A stretch of DNA of 29,486 bases from an uncultured Verrucomicrobiales bacterium. GTDB lineage: Bacteria > Verrucomicrobiota > Verrucomicrobiia > Verrucomicrobiales > Akkermansiaceae. How positions within the stretch are numbered: the first letter of the stretch is position 1; the number at the start of each line of letters is the position of its first letter. The notes below the pieces were generated by a model. It worked only from the letters and a program-made list of their open reading frames with translations, was not told the origin of the DNA and made no database searches. The stretch is taken from positions 1-29,486 of the forward strand of contig CALFTQ010000137.1 in assembly GCA_937916135.1 (NCBI GenBank). The letters run 5' to 3'. Below are positions 8,292 to 15,701 of the stretch, piece after piece. A program made the translations under genes and the position numbers.

Positions 8292-9371
8292 ATGAGCGAG
8301 ACGAATCTGACCCCGGAGCTTGTGCGAGCTGCGCTGACCACGGTGAAATACCCTGGTTTCAGTCGTGATATTGTTGCTTTTGGCCTGGTGAAGAATATTT
8401 CGGTAAGCCCGGACGGCAAGGTTGAGGTGTCGCTGCGGGTGGAAAGTAAGAACTCGGATGTGCCCCGCTACATCTACGAACGCGTCATCAGCGTGCTGCG
8501 AGAGTTGCCCGGCGTCACTTCGCACGATGTGCAGATGGAACACCGCGCCCCGGAGCAGAAGAAGGCCGAGCTGGAGCAGGGGGATAACCCGGACGATTGG
8601 AAATCCAGCGTGCCGGGGGTGAAGCATGTCATCGCCGTGGCTTCCGGAAAGGGCGGTGTGGGCAAGAGCACCGTCTCGGCCAATCTGGCGGTGGCCCTTT
8701 CAAAACTGGGTTACAAGGTAGGGTTGCTTGATCTGGATTTGTATGGCCCCTCCATGGCCCTTATGTTCGGCACCACGGAGCGTCCCGGTTGCAGTGACAA
8801 GGAGCAGTTCCTGCCGGTGGAGGCTCACGGGGTGAAGCTGCTTTCCATGGCTCTGCTGGTGGATGGTGATACCCCGCTGGCCGTGCGCGGCCCGCTGGCT
8901 ACCCGCTATGTGCAGCAGTTCCTGCGCGATGTGGAGTGGGGCGGGCTCGACTTCCTCATTCTGGATATGCCCCCGGGCACGGGCGATATCCAGCTCACCA
9001 TTGTGCAGACTGTTTCGCTGGCCGGTGCCGTCGTTGTGACCACTCCGCAGGAGGTGGCGCTCATCGATGCCCGCAAGGCCGTGGGCCTGTTCCAGCGTGT
9101 GAATACACCGATTCTGGGGCTGGTGGAGAATATGAGCTATTTCCACTGCCCGAGCGATAATCAGATTTATCACATTTTCGGTGAAGGCGGTGGAGAGCGC
9201 GAGGCCGCCAGGCTGGGCGTGCCGCTGCTGGGTAAGCTGCCCCTGGATACTCAGACCCGCGCCTGCGGAGATGAGGGCTCCCCGGTCGCTCTGGAGGACC
9301 CGGAGACGAATCCCGTTTCCGCAGCATTCCGCAGTGTGTCTGCCAGTCTGGCAGCCGGCCTGGGCATGTAA
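8292..9371 (+). CDS. mrp: Mrp/NBP35 family Fe-S carrier P-loop ATPase
   Basis: 359 residues. The N-terminal MIP18/DUF59-like domain (about 8-85) is followed by a MinD/ParA-fold ATPase with the deviant Walker A GKGGVGKS (119-126) and DMPPGTGD (225-232). Mrp/ApbC proteins hold and deliver Fe-S clusters. The usual cluster-binding CXXC near the C-terminal third is reduced here to a single cysteine, as ENMSYFHCPSDN has Cys286 but Asp at the second position. Mrp proteins of Bacteroidetes type also lack it. I chose ATG 8292 because an alternative ATG at 8283 overlaps the -10 box. The gene converges on the membrane protein gene with a 13-base gap. Confidence 0.93.
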   Translation: MSETNLTPELVRAALTTVKYPGFSRDIVAFGLVKNISVSPDGKVEVSLRVESKNSDVPRYIYERVISVLRELPGVTSHDVQMEHRAPEQKKAELEQGDNPDDWKSSVPGVKHVIAVASGKGGVGKSTVSANLAVALSKLGYKVGLLDLDLYGPSMALMFGTTERPGCSDKEQFLPVEAHGVKLLSMALLVDGDTPLAVRGPLATRYVQQFLRDVEWGGLDFLILDMPPGTGDIQLTIVQTVSLAGAVVVTTPQEVALIDARKAVGLFQRVNTPILGLVENMSYFHCPSDNQIYHIFGEGGGEREAARLGVPLLGKLPLDTQTRACGDEGSPVALEDPETNPVSAAFRSVSASLAAGLGM

Positions 9372-9383
9372 ACCGGGCCCGGT
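9372..9383. other. 12-bp perfect palindrome filling a convergent gene gap
   Basis: ACCGGGCCCGGT occupies almost the entire space between the stop codons of mrp and the convergent membrane protein gene. It has no loop and no T-run, so it is not a classical terminator. It could be a protein-binding or restriction-type site, or chance in GC-rich DNA. Confidence 0.35.
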
Positions 9384-9384
9384 G

Positions 9385-10212
9385 TTACCAGTTGTGCGGG
9401 GCGTAGAGGATGATGCCCAGCGCCGCTGGCAGCGCCATGGTCAGCCAGCTGAGCGCCAGCGCCAGATTCCCCGGCAGCAGGTGGGAGAGCCGGGCGAAGC
9501 CCTGCAGGCACCCCGCGCCGATGGCGATGGTCACGCAGAGTGTGCGCTCGAACATGGGGGCGGTCACGCTGGAAATGAGCGTGGCGCCCAGCAGCAGTAT
9601 GAGCGTGAGGGTGGTCACCACCATTTCCTGTGGCTCATTTTTCTGTTGCCGCAGCCGCTCCCGTTCCCTGGCCATCAGGAAGAACAGCATCCCCAGGTAC
9701 CACACCGGCCCGGTGGTCAGCATGTGCAGCGGGCTCAGGGTGAAACTGAAATAGAATGCCGGTATGCAGCAGAACATGGCAAAGGCTATGGCCTGCAGCA
9801 GCAGGCTGACCTGCGCAAACCAGGCGCGTGGCAATACCCGCGAAAGAGCAAACAGGAAGCCCGGCAGAATGGCATAGTGAAAGAGGTTCTGCCCCACATA
9901 GAAGAACGACATCCACAGTGTGGCCATGCCCACCGCAAACAGCAGCAGGAGTATGACCGGCAGATGCTCCCGGTAAAATCCTGCCTGCCAGCCGTTCTGC
10001 TGCACTATCGCAGAATACAGCCGCTGCAGCATCACCATGCACCACACCCCGCCGGCCACCAGCAGCAGGGGCCCGGCTGTTATCATGGTTATCTGCATGA
10101 GCGCGGCGCAGGCAATCGCCCAGCACAGGGCGGTGATAGGCGTATCCAGCCCCCACAGCTGCAGTTGCAGCCATCGGGAATCTGCTTTTTCTGTCGGGGT
10201 AGGCGGGGTCAT
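9385..10212 (-). CDS. Polytopic membrane protein, function unknown
   Basis: 275 residues with about eight hydrophobic segments and a basic cytoplasmic loop RERERLRQQKNE after the fifth or sixth. The first segment, LDTPITALCW followed by a segment ending MLQRLY, vaguely recalls UbiA-like prenyltransferases. The Asp-rich substrate motifs of that family are not visible, so I do not assign it. It is monocistronic and convergent with mrp. A near-leaderless promoter lies at 10221-10250. Confidence 0.75.
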   Translation of the reverse strand: MTPPTPTEKADSRWLQLQLWGLDTPITALCWAIACAALMQITMITAGPLLLVAGGVWCMVMLQRLYSAIVQQNGWQAGFYREHLPVILLLLFAVGMATLWMSFFYVGQNLFHYAILPGFLFALSRVLPRAWFAQVSLLLQAIAFAMFCCIPAFYFSFTLSPLHMLTTGPVWYLGMLFFLMARERERLRQQKNEPQEMVVTTLTLILLLGATLISSVTAPMFERTLCVTIAIGAGCLQGFARLSHLLPGNLALALSWLTMALPAALGIILYAPHNW

Positions 10213-10220
10213 GCTTGCTT

Positions 10221-10250
10221 GTATTATTCATCCTTTGTACGGCAGAACAA
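10221..10250 (-). promoter_or_regulatory. Promoter of the membrane protein gene
   Basis: On the minus strand TTGTTC (10245-10250), an 18-nt spacer and TAATAC (10221-10226) end 8 bases before the ATG at 10212. This is again a near-leaderless arrangement. Confidence 0.55.
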
Positions 10251-10315
10251 GCCGCAGTTTTGTCATTGCTGCTGAAAAACGGTGTGTCTGCTTTCTCCCG
10301 GGACGTGATTTCGGC

Positions 10316-10344
10316 TTGCTCCGGCGGGAGCTGCGTGCTACACT
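10316..10344 (+). promoter_or_regulatory. Promoter of the M20 peptidase gene, predicts a leaderless mRNA
   Basis: TTGCTC (10316-10321), a 17-nt spacer and TACACT (10339-10344) end exactly 6 bases before the ATG at 10351. Confidence 0.65.
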
Positions 10345-10350
10345 CCGTGC

Positions 10351-11691
10351 ATGTCCCGGATTGATGACCTTTTTGCCTTTCTGAGCATCCCGAGTGTATC
10401 TGCCCAGGCAGAGCATGCGGCGGATGTGGAGCGCTGCGCCGATTACCTGGTGGAGAAACTGAGCAGCATCGGCTTCTCTGCCACCAAGTACCTCACGGAT
10501 ATTCACCCGATTGTGGTGGCTCATAGCCCGAAAGTGGAGGGCGCCCCCACGGTGCTTATCTACGGCCATTATGATGTGATGCCCGTGGATCCCATCAGCG
10601 AGTGGAAGAGCGATCCTTTCAAGCCGGAAATCCGCGATGGCCGCGTGTATGCCCGCGGTGCTTCCGATGACAAGGGCGAGATTATGGCCATGATTCTGGC
10701 CGCGCAGGAGGTGATTGCCGAGGATGGCGCCCTGCCGCTGAATGTGACCTACCTGCTGGAGGGCGAGGAGGAGCGCGGCTCCACCAGCCTGTATGAGTTC
10801 ATGAAGCGCCCGGACGCCAGGGAACTGCTGGCCTGCGATGTGATTGTGGTGAGCGATACCGGCATGGCTGCGGTGGATATTCCCTCTTTCTCCTACGGCC
10901 TGAAGGGGCTCTGCTGCTTCGAGCTGGAGGTTTCCGCCCCCGCTATGGACCTGCACTCCGGTATCTTCGGCGGCGCCGTGGCCAACCCCATCACCACCTT
11001 GTGCGAGATGATTGCCTCCACCCACGATGCGGATAACCATGTGAGCATTGAGGGCTTCTATGATGGCGTGATGGAGATTCAGGACTGGGAGAAGGAAAGC
11101 TGGAAGCGCGTGCCCGGCATGAGCAATGCCGAGCTGGCAGAGCTCACCGGCGTGCCCGAGCTGCGCACGGAAAAAGGCTTCACCGGGGCCGAGTGCGTGT
11201 ATGCCCGCCCCACCTTTGAGCTCAACGGCATCTCCGGCGGCTATGAGGGCGAAGGCTCCAAGACGGTCATCCCCACCCATGCCATTGCCAAGATGAGCTG
11301 CCGCCTGGTGCCCGGCCAGGTGCCCGAGGAGGTCATGAAGAAGGTGGAAGCCCACTTCGTGAAGGTCTGCCCGCCCAGCGTGCGCATGAAATTCACCCCG
11401 CAGCACACCGGCGAGGCCTACCTCAGCGACCCGAATTCCGCTTTCGGCCTGGCTGCCCAGGAGGCTCAGGAAATGACCTTCGGCAACAAGCCCGTGCTCG
11501 TGCGCGAGGGCGGTTCCATTCCGATTATTGCGGAGGTTTCCAAGGTGCTGGGCAAGGATGCCCTCTTCCTTGGCCTCGACCTGCCGGATGCCCGCATCCA
11601 CTCGCCCAATGAGAACATGCGCGTGGAAATCTTCGAAAAGGGTATCGAGATGGGTAAGAACATGCTCCGCCTCATGGCCAAAGCCAGGTAA
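10351..11691 (+). CDS. M20 family metallopeptidase (dipeptidase-like)
   Basis: 446 residues, full length for the family. Zinc-site motifs are present in order: GHYDVMPVDP (about 71-80), the bridging ARGASDDKG, EGEEERGS with the catalytic Glu, and a C-terminal GGSIPII plus the late histidine in DARIHSPNE. The lid or dimerisation domain, containing DLHSGIFGG, sits in between. M20 enzymes of this subgroup (CNDP/ArgE/DapE relatives) hydrolyse dipeptides or acylated amino acids in the cytoplasm. No signal peptide is seen, and the exact substrate is not deducible. The ABC ATPase start codon follows directly after its stop. Confidence 0.92.
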   Translation: MSRIDDLFAFLSIPSVSAQAEHAADVERCADYLVEKLSSIGFSATKYLTDIHPIVVAHSPKVEGAPTVLIYGHYDVMPVDPISEWKSDPFKPEIRDGRVYARGASDDKGEIMAMILAAQEVIAEDGALPLNVTYLLEGEEERGSTSLYEFMKRPDARELLACDVIVVSDTGMAAVDIPSFSYGLKGLCCFELEVSAPAMDLHSGIFGGAVANPITTLCEMIASTHDADNHVSIEGFYDGVMEIQDWEKESWKRVPGMSNAELAELTGVPELRTEKGFTGAECVYARPTFELNGISGGYEGEGSKTVIPTHAIAKMSCRLVPGQVPEEVMKKVEAHFVKVCPPSVRMKFTPQHTGEAYLSDPNSAFGLAAQEAQEMTFGNKPVLVREGGSIPIIAEVSKVLGKDALFLGLDLPDARIHSPNENMRVEIFEKGIEMGKNMLRLMAKAR

Positions 11692-12543
11692 ATGGATGCT
11701 GTTTCCATAACCGATGTACACAAGAGCTTCCCCGGCCACTGGGGCAGGGGGGGCGTGTATGCCGTCAAAGGCGTGAGCCTCAGCATCCCCGAGGGCGGGG
11801 TCTATGGCCTTATCGGCCCGAACGGCAGCGGCAAGAGCACCGTCATGAAGATGCTGGTGGGGCTCCTGGCGCCGGATGCCGGTGAGTGCCGCGTGTTCGG
11901 CCAGCCTGCCACGGCGTCTGCCAACCGGCGCGAAATTGGCTTCCTGCCGGAAAATCCGTATTTTTACAAGTTCCTGACCGGGGCGGAGACTGTGCGGTTC
12001 TACGGGCGGCTCTGCGGGCTCCGCGGGGCGGCGCTGCGCGAGCGCACCCGCGAGCTGCTGCATCTGGTCGGGCTGGAGGAAGCCGCCGACCGTCGCCTGC
12101 GCGGCTATTCCAAGGGCATGTTGCAGCGCATCGGCCTGGCGCAGGCGCTGGTGCAGCATCCCCGCCTGCTGGTGCTGGATGAACCCACCGCCGGTGTGGA
12201 TCCCATAGGTTCCCGCACTATTCGCGATATTATCTTGAATATCAAGCGGCAGGGCGTCACGGTGTTCCTCTGCTCGCACCTCCTGGAGCAGGTGCAGGAA
12301 ATCTGCGACCGCGTGGGGGTGCTTTATCAGGGCTGCCTCATCGCCGAGGGGACTATGGATGAACTCACCCGCGACGATTGCCACCGCGAAATCACCCTCA
12401 GCAACCCGGACCCCGGGCTCCTGCAGCAGATTCGTGAGCTGGCGGGTGATTCCTGGCAGGGCTGCCGCCCCGCCCGCAATTCGCTCGAAACCGTCTTCCT
12501 GCGCGGTATTCAGGCAAAACTCCGCGAGCAGGGCAAGGCTTGA
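11692..12543 (+). CDS. ABC transporter ATP-binding subunit (ABC-2 type), no permease adjacent
   Basis: 283 residues. Walker A GPNGSGKST (about 43-51), a signature of the YSKGM type (YSKGMLQR) and Walker B LLVLDEPTAGVDP, followed by H-loop CSHLL, are all intact. This pattern is typical of ATPases that energise ABC-2 exporters (drug, Nat or CcmA-like). The start codon immediately follows the M20 peptidase stop. The next genes lie on the other strand, so no permease is encoded in this operon and the partner must be elsewhere. Its stop is one base from the convergent exported-protein gene. Confidence 0.9.
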   Translation: MDAVSITDVHKSFPGHWGRGGVYAVKGVSLSIPEGGVYGLIGPNGSGKSTVMKMLVGLLAPDAGECRVFGQPATASANRREIGFLPENPYFYKFLTGAETVRFYGRLCGLRGAALRERTRELLHLVGLEEAADRRLRGYSKGMLQRIGLAQALVQHPRLLVLDEPTAGVDPIGSRTIRDIILNIKRQGVTVFLCSHLLEQVQEICDRVGVLYQGCLIAEGTMDELTRDDCHREITLSNPDPGLLQQIRELAGDSWQGCRPARNSLETVFLRGIQAKLREQGKA

Positions 12544-12544
12544 A

Positions 12545-12946
12545 TCAGAAATCCTGCGCTATCTTTTTTACGGCTTTGCCCAGCGTGGCAGAGCCGTAAA
12601 ATTTTTCCTGCACCAGGCGGACACAGGCCAGGCGGAAATCATTCATGGCCTGGTCCATGCTGCCCAGGTGGCGTTCCATGACAGCCGGGGGCATGGGCGG
12701 CTGCTCTTCGGCAGCGGTTTGCAGGTGGCGGAACTCCTTATACCGAGCCAGCAGCTGCGGTGCGGCAGCATCGGCCGCAGCCCTGCTGCATACGGAGCTG
12801 AGCAGGGTGCTCATGCTGTTGAGTGTCTGCACCATACCCCGGGCAGGTGAATGCGGCGCAGCAGCCGCGCGCAGGCGTTCGCTGCGCGCTTCGGCCGGGG
12901 GCAGGCAGAGCAGTGCCCCCAGCAGGACGATGGGAAGATAACGCAT
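12545..12946 (-). CDS. Exported alpha-helical protein, unknown function (paralogue A)
   Basis: 133 residues with a signal peptide, MRYLPIVLLGALLCLPPAEA, probably cut after AEA. The mature part is predicted helical. It shares spaced motifs with the gene just upstream: ADAAA, then LQ..AE..P.....E, then FYGSATLGKAV against AYGSQALLNAL. This suggests tandem duplication followed by divergence. I know of no named family. It lies 8 bases after its neighbour and is probably co-transcribed with it. Confidence 0.75.
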   Translation of the reverse strand: MRYLPIVLLGALLCLPPAEARSERLRAAAAPHSPARGMVQTLNSMSTLLSSVCSRAAADAAAPQLLARYKEFRHLQTAAEEQPPMPPAVMERHLGSMDQAMNDFRLACVRLVQEKFYGSATLGKAVKKIAQDF

Positions 12947-12954
12947 GGCTGGAA

Positions 12955-13419
12955 TTACTCCTGGCCGGCAGGCATGGCGTTCATGACCGGCCCCAGGGCA
13001 TTCAGCAGAGCCTGGGAGCCGTAGGCATTATTCATGCCGATGCGGATGAACGATTCCAGGAAGGAACTCACCGTCTGCTGCACTTCGGCCACGTTGATGC
13101 TGCTGCGCACCTGTGCCTCCACTTCGGCACCGGGGCGGGGCATGGCTTCGGCCTTTTTCTGCAGCTCAATCATGCGCAGGGTGATGCTGCCCACCTGCTC
13201 AGCCGCAGCATCGGCACTGGCCTGGTCTTTCACGCCCTCCAGAATGGTGGTCAGCTCTTTCACCACGGCCAGCACCTCATTGGCGGTCTGCACATATTCG
13301 GCAGCGGCAGGGGTGGCCGTTGCCGCAGCGGGAGCCGGGGTGTTGGTACCAAGGGAAATATCGGCCAGCGCCAGCGGCGTGGCCACCGTCATCAGGGCGG
13401 TAAGAAGGAGCGCTTTCAT
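12955..13419 (-). CDS. Exported alpha-helical protein, unknown function (paralogue B)
   Basis: 154 residues with a signal peptide, MKALLLTALMTVATPLALA. A Pro/Ala/Thr-rich stretch (about 25-40) leads into a helical region with a heptad look. It resembles its downstream neighbour in several aligned blocks, including ADAAA and AYGSQALLNAL. The promoter at 13445-13473 probably serves both. A periplasmic location is inferred from the signal; the role is unknown. Confidence 0.78.
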   Translation of the reverse strand: MKALLLTALMTVATPLALADISLGTNTPAPAAATATPAAAEYVQTANEVLAVVKELTTILEGVKDQASADAAAEQVGSITLRMIELQKKAEAMPRPGAEVEAQVRSSINVAEVQQTVSSFLESFIRIGMNNAYGSQALLNALGPVMNAMPAGQE

Positions 13420-13444
13420 TCGTTTGCAGGTGGTTTACGCTCCC

Positions 13445-13473
13445 ATGTTACCCCCTGCGTTTTTCCTTGTCAA
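13445..13473 (-). promoter_or_regulatory. Promoter of the exported-protein pair
   Basis: On the minus strand a consensus TTGACA (13468-13473), a 17-nt spacer and TAACAT (13445-13450). The leader is about 20 bases. Confidence 0.65.
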
Positions 13474-13515
13474 TCCTCTTCTGTGCACACGGTCGGATGC
13501 TGCCACAATACCCGC

Positions 13516-13543
13516 TTGACCTTGTGGTACGAGTCAGTAGAAT
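13516..13543 (+). promoter_or_regulatory. Promoter of htpG
   Basis: TTGACC (13516-13521), a 16-nt spacer and TAGAAT (13538-13543), with 29 bases to the ATG. It looks like a housekeeping sigma promoter. I see no CIRCE inverted repeat and no clear sigma-32 box, so heat control is not evident. Confidence 0.6.
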
Positions 13544-13572
13544 AGGGGGCAAACTTAATAAGAATCGAAACT

Positions 13573-15414
13573 ATGGCAAATACGCATCAGTTCCAGACGG
13601 AGGTCCGGCAGCTGCTGGACATTGTGATTCATGCATTCTACAGCGACCGCGAGGTGTTCGTGCGAGAGCTGGTTTCCAACGCTTCCGATGCGCTGGAGAA
13701 GCTGCGCCTCAAGCAGCTGACCCAGACCGCCATCTACGAGCCGGAGCGCGAGCTGCGCATCGCCATCACCACGGATGAAGAGACCGGCACCCTCACCATT
13801 GCCGATAGCGGTATCGGCATGACCCGGGATGAAGTGGTGGAGTTCCTCGGCACCATTGCCCACTCCGGCACCAAAAAGTTCCTGGAAGCCATGAAGGAGA
13901 GCAAGGGCGGCACGCAGGACCTCATCGGCCAGTTCGGTGTGGGCTTCTACAGCGTGTTCATGGCTGCGGATAAGGTGGAGGTGACCACCCGCTCCTGGCA
14001 GCCGGAGGCCGCCCCCGTGCTGTGGACGAGCGATGGCCAGGAGGGCTACGAGCTCAGCGAGGCCGCTGCCGATACCCCGCGCGGCACCAGCATCAAAATC
14101 TTCCTGAAGGAGGACGCCAAGAACTTCTCCAAGGGCGACCACACCCGCTACATCCTTTCCAAGTACAGCAACTTCGTGGGCTTCCCCATCGACTTCAACG
14201 GCGAGCACCTCAACACCGTGCAGGCTATCTGGATGAAGAACAAGAAGGACGTGACCCCGGAGGAATACGAGGGCTTCTACAAGTTCATTGCCCACACGGA
14301 GAGCAAGCCGCTGAGCTACATGCACTTCAGCGCCGATGCCCCCATCGTGCTCAACTCCGTGCTCTTTGTGCCGGAGGAAAACCCGGAGGCCATGGGCTTC
14401 GGCCGCTGCGAGCCGATGGTATCGCTCTACTGCCACAAGGTGCTCATCGACAGCAAGCCCGAGAAGCTGCTGCCGGAGTGGCTGCGCTTCCTGGTCGGCG
14501 TGGTGGACAGCGAGGACCTGCCGCTGAATATCTCCCGCGAGATGCTGCAGGATAACTCCCTGCTGCGCAAGGTAGCCGGTATCATCACCAAGCGCTTCAT
14601 CAAGCACCTGGAGGGCGTGGCTAAGAATGAAACCGAGACCTACGAGAAATTCTGGCGCACCTTCTCCCGCTACATCAAGGAGGGTATCGTGACCAGCTGG
14701 GAGCACAAGGATGCCCTGGGCAAGCTTGTGCGCTTCGAATCCACCTTCACGGAGCCCGGCAAGCTCACCTGCTTCGAGGACTACGTGTCCCGCATGAAGG
14801 AGAACCAGAAGGATATCTACGTGCTCTACGGCGCCAGCCGCAGCCAGCTGGAGAACTCCCCCTATCTGGATGCCCTCAAGGCCCGCGGCTTCGAGGTGGG
14901 CTTCTTCACCGAGGGCGGCGACCAGTTCGTGGTGGATAGCCTCATGAAGTTCGGTGAGAAGGATATCAAGTCCATCGACCGCGCGGATCTGGAGCTGCCC
15001 CCGCTGGAAGCCCAGCCTGACCAGCCCGGCCTGGATGACGCCGAGGCCGAGGGCCTCACCACCTGGGTGAGCGATACCTTCAAGGACCGCTTCAGCAAGG
15101 TGAGCACCAGCGACCGCGTGACCAGCGCCCCGGCCATTGCCCTGCAGGGCGAGGGCGATATCTCCCCGGAAATCAAGGCCTACCTCCGCGCCATGGGCCA
15201 GGAAGTACCCGAAACCCACCCGGAGATTGCCTTCAACCCGCACAACCCCATCGTCATGAAGCTCGCAGAGCTCCGCAGCAAGGATGAAGCCCTGGCCACC
15301 CTCCTGGCCGACCAGATCATCAACACCGCCCTGCTGCGCGCCGGCATGCTCGATGACCCTGCCAAGCTGGCCGATAACTCCCAGGCCCTGCTGGAGAAGC
15401 TGCTGAATAAGTAA
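13573..15414 (+). CDS. htpG: Chaperone HtpG (bacterial Hsp90)
   Basis: 613 residues, close to the usual 620-630. The N-terminal GHKL ATPase has all its motifs: ELVSNASDALEKLR (nucleotide-binding Asn), DSGIGM, GTIAHSGTKKF and the lid GQFGVGFYS. The middle domain carries LPLNISREMLQ with the catalytic-loop arginine, and a C-terminal dimerisation domain follows. HtpG is a cytoplasmic dimer that remodels clients in an ATP cycle with DnaK. Codon use is strongly biased towards C-ending codons, which suggests high expression and also explains the long antisense reading frame opposite it. A hairpin follows 26 bases after the stop. Confidence 0.98.
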   Translation: MANTHQFQTEVRQLLDIVIHAFYSDREVFVRELVSNASDALEKLRLKQLTQTAIYEPERELRIAITTDEETGTLTIADSGIGMTRDEVVEFLGTIAHSGTKKFLEAMKESKGGTQDLIGQFGVGFYSVFMAADKVEVTTRSWQPEAAPVLWTSDGQEGYELSEAAADTPRGTSIKIFLKEDAKNFSKGDHTRYILSKYSNFVGFPIDFNGEHLNTVQAIWMKNKKDVTPEEYEGFYKFIAHTESKPLSYMHFSADAPIVLNSVLFVPEENPEAMGFGRCEPMVSLYCHKVLIDSKPEKLLPEWLRFLVGVVDSEDLPLNISREMLQDNSLLRKVAGIITKRFIKHLEGVAKNETETYEKFWRTFSRYIKEGIVTSWEHKDALGKLVRFESTFTEPGKLTCFEDYVSRMKENQKDIYVLYGASRSQLENSPYLDALKARGFEVGFFTEGGDQFVVDSLMKFGEKDIKSIDRADLELPPLEAQPDQPGLDDAEAEGLTTWVSDTFKDRFSKVSTSDRVTSAPAIALQGEGDISPEIKAYLRAMGQEVPETHPEIAFNPHNPIVMKLAELRSKDEALATLLADQIINTALLRAGMLDDPAKLADNSQALLEKLLNK

Positions 15415-15440
15415 GCCGCAGCTTCGCCCGATTATTTCCG

Positions 15441-15469
15441 CAGCCCGCTCCCTCCCCCGGAGCGGGCTG
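15441..15469 (+). terminator. Hairpin downstream of htpG
   Basis: An 11-bp GC-rich stem (15441-15451 with 15459-15469) has a 7-nt loop. It is followed by TGTTCGT, only a weak T-tract, so it is a likely but imperfect intrinsic terminator. Confidence 0.6.
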
Positions 15470-15495
15470 TGTTCGTCGCTGGATAAATGATAATT

Positions 15496-15603
15496 GGGAA
15501 CTCTGTCGGAGCACGGGACTTCAGTCCCGATTGGAAGCACCGTTATTTCGGGACTGAAGTCCCGTGCTCCGACAGAGTTCCCCCACAAATTCCAATTTTT
15601 CGC
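15496..15603. repeat. REP-like palindromic element, copy 1
   Basis: Two perfect 35-bp inverted arms (15496-15530 and 15548-15582) flank a 17-nt loop, TTGGAAGCACCGTTATT. Each arm contains its own smaller near-palindrome, CGGGACTTCAGTCCCG. A tail similar to CCACAAATTCCAATTTTTCG follows on the right. Copies lie at 17286-17383 and, degraded, at 21693-21754. No transposase is present, so it looks like a non-autonomous REP or MITE-type unit. Confidence 0.85.
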
Positions 15604-15666
15604 TCGTTCGGCAATCTTTGGGAACGATGTGCCGCACAGGCTGGGATTCCAGTGTAGTGTATTTTG

Positions 15667-15695
15667 CTAGACATTGATTTTTTTTGTGTTACACT
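15667..15695 (+). promoter_or_regulatory. Promoter of the ankyrin gene, mirrored at 17177-17205
   Basis: CTAGAC (15667-15672), a 17-nt spacer containing a T8 run and TACACT (15690-15695) end exactly 6 bases before the ATG. 27 of 29 bases match the minus-strand promoter of the convergent DUF3592-like gene. Confidence 0.65.
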
Positions 15696-15701
15696 CCCGG
15701 T

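Noticed and set aside
10228..12384. A 718-codon frame on the minus strand opposite the M20 peptidase and ABC ATPase
   Set aside because: Both opposing genes have intact catalytic motifs and promoter support; the antisense frame has none.
13500..13572. CIRCE or sigma-32 control region before htpG
   Set aside because: No TTAGCACTC-N9-GAGTGCTAA inverted repeat and no sigma-32 consensus could be found; only the ordinary promoter is visible.
13555..15588. A 677-codon frame on the minus strand opposite htpG
   Set aside because: It mirrors the strongly biased codons of htpG and gives a low-complexity translation with no recognisable motif.
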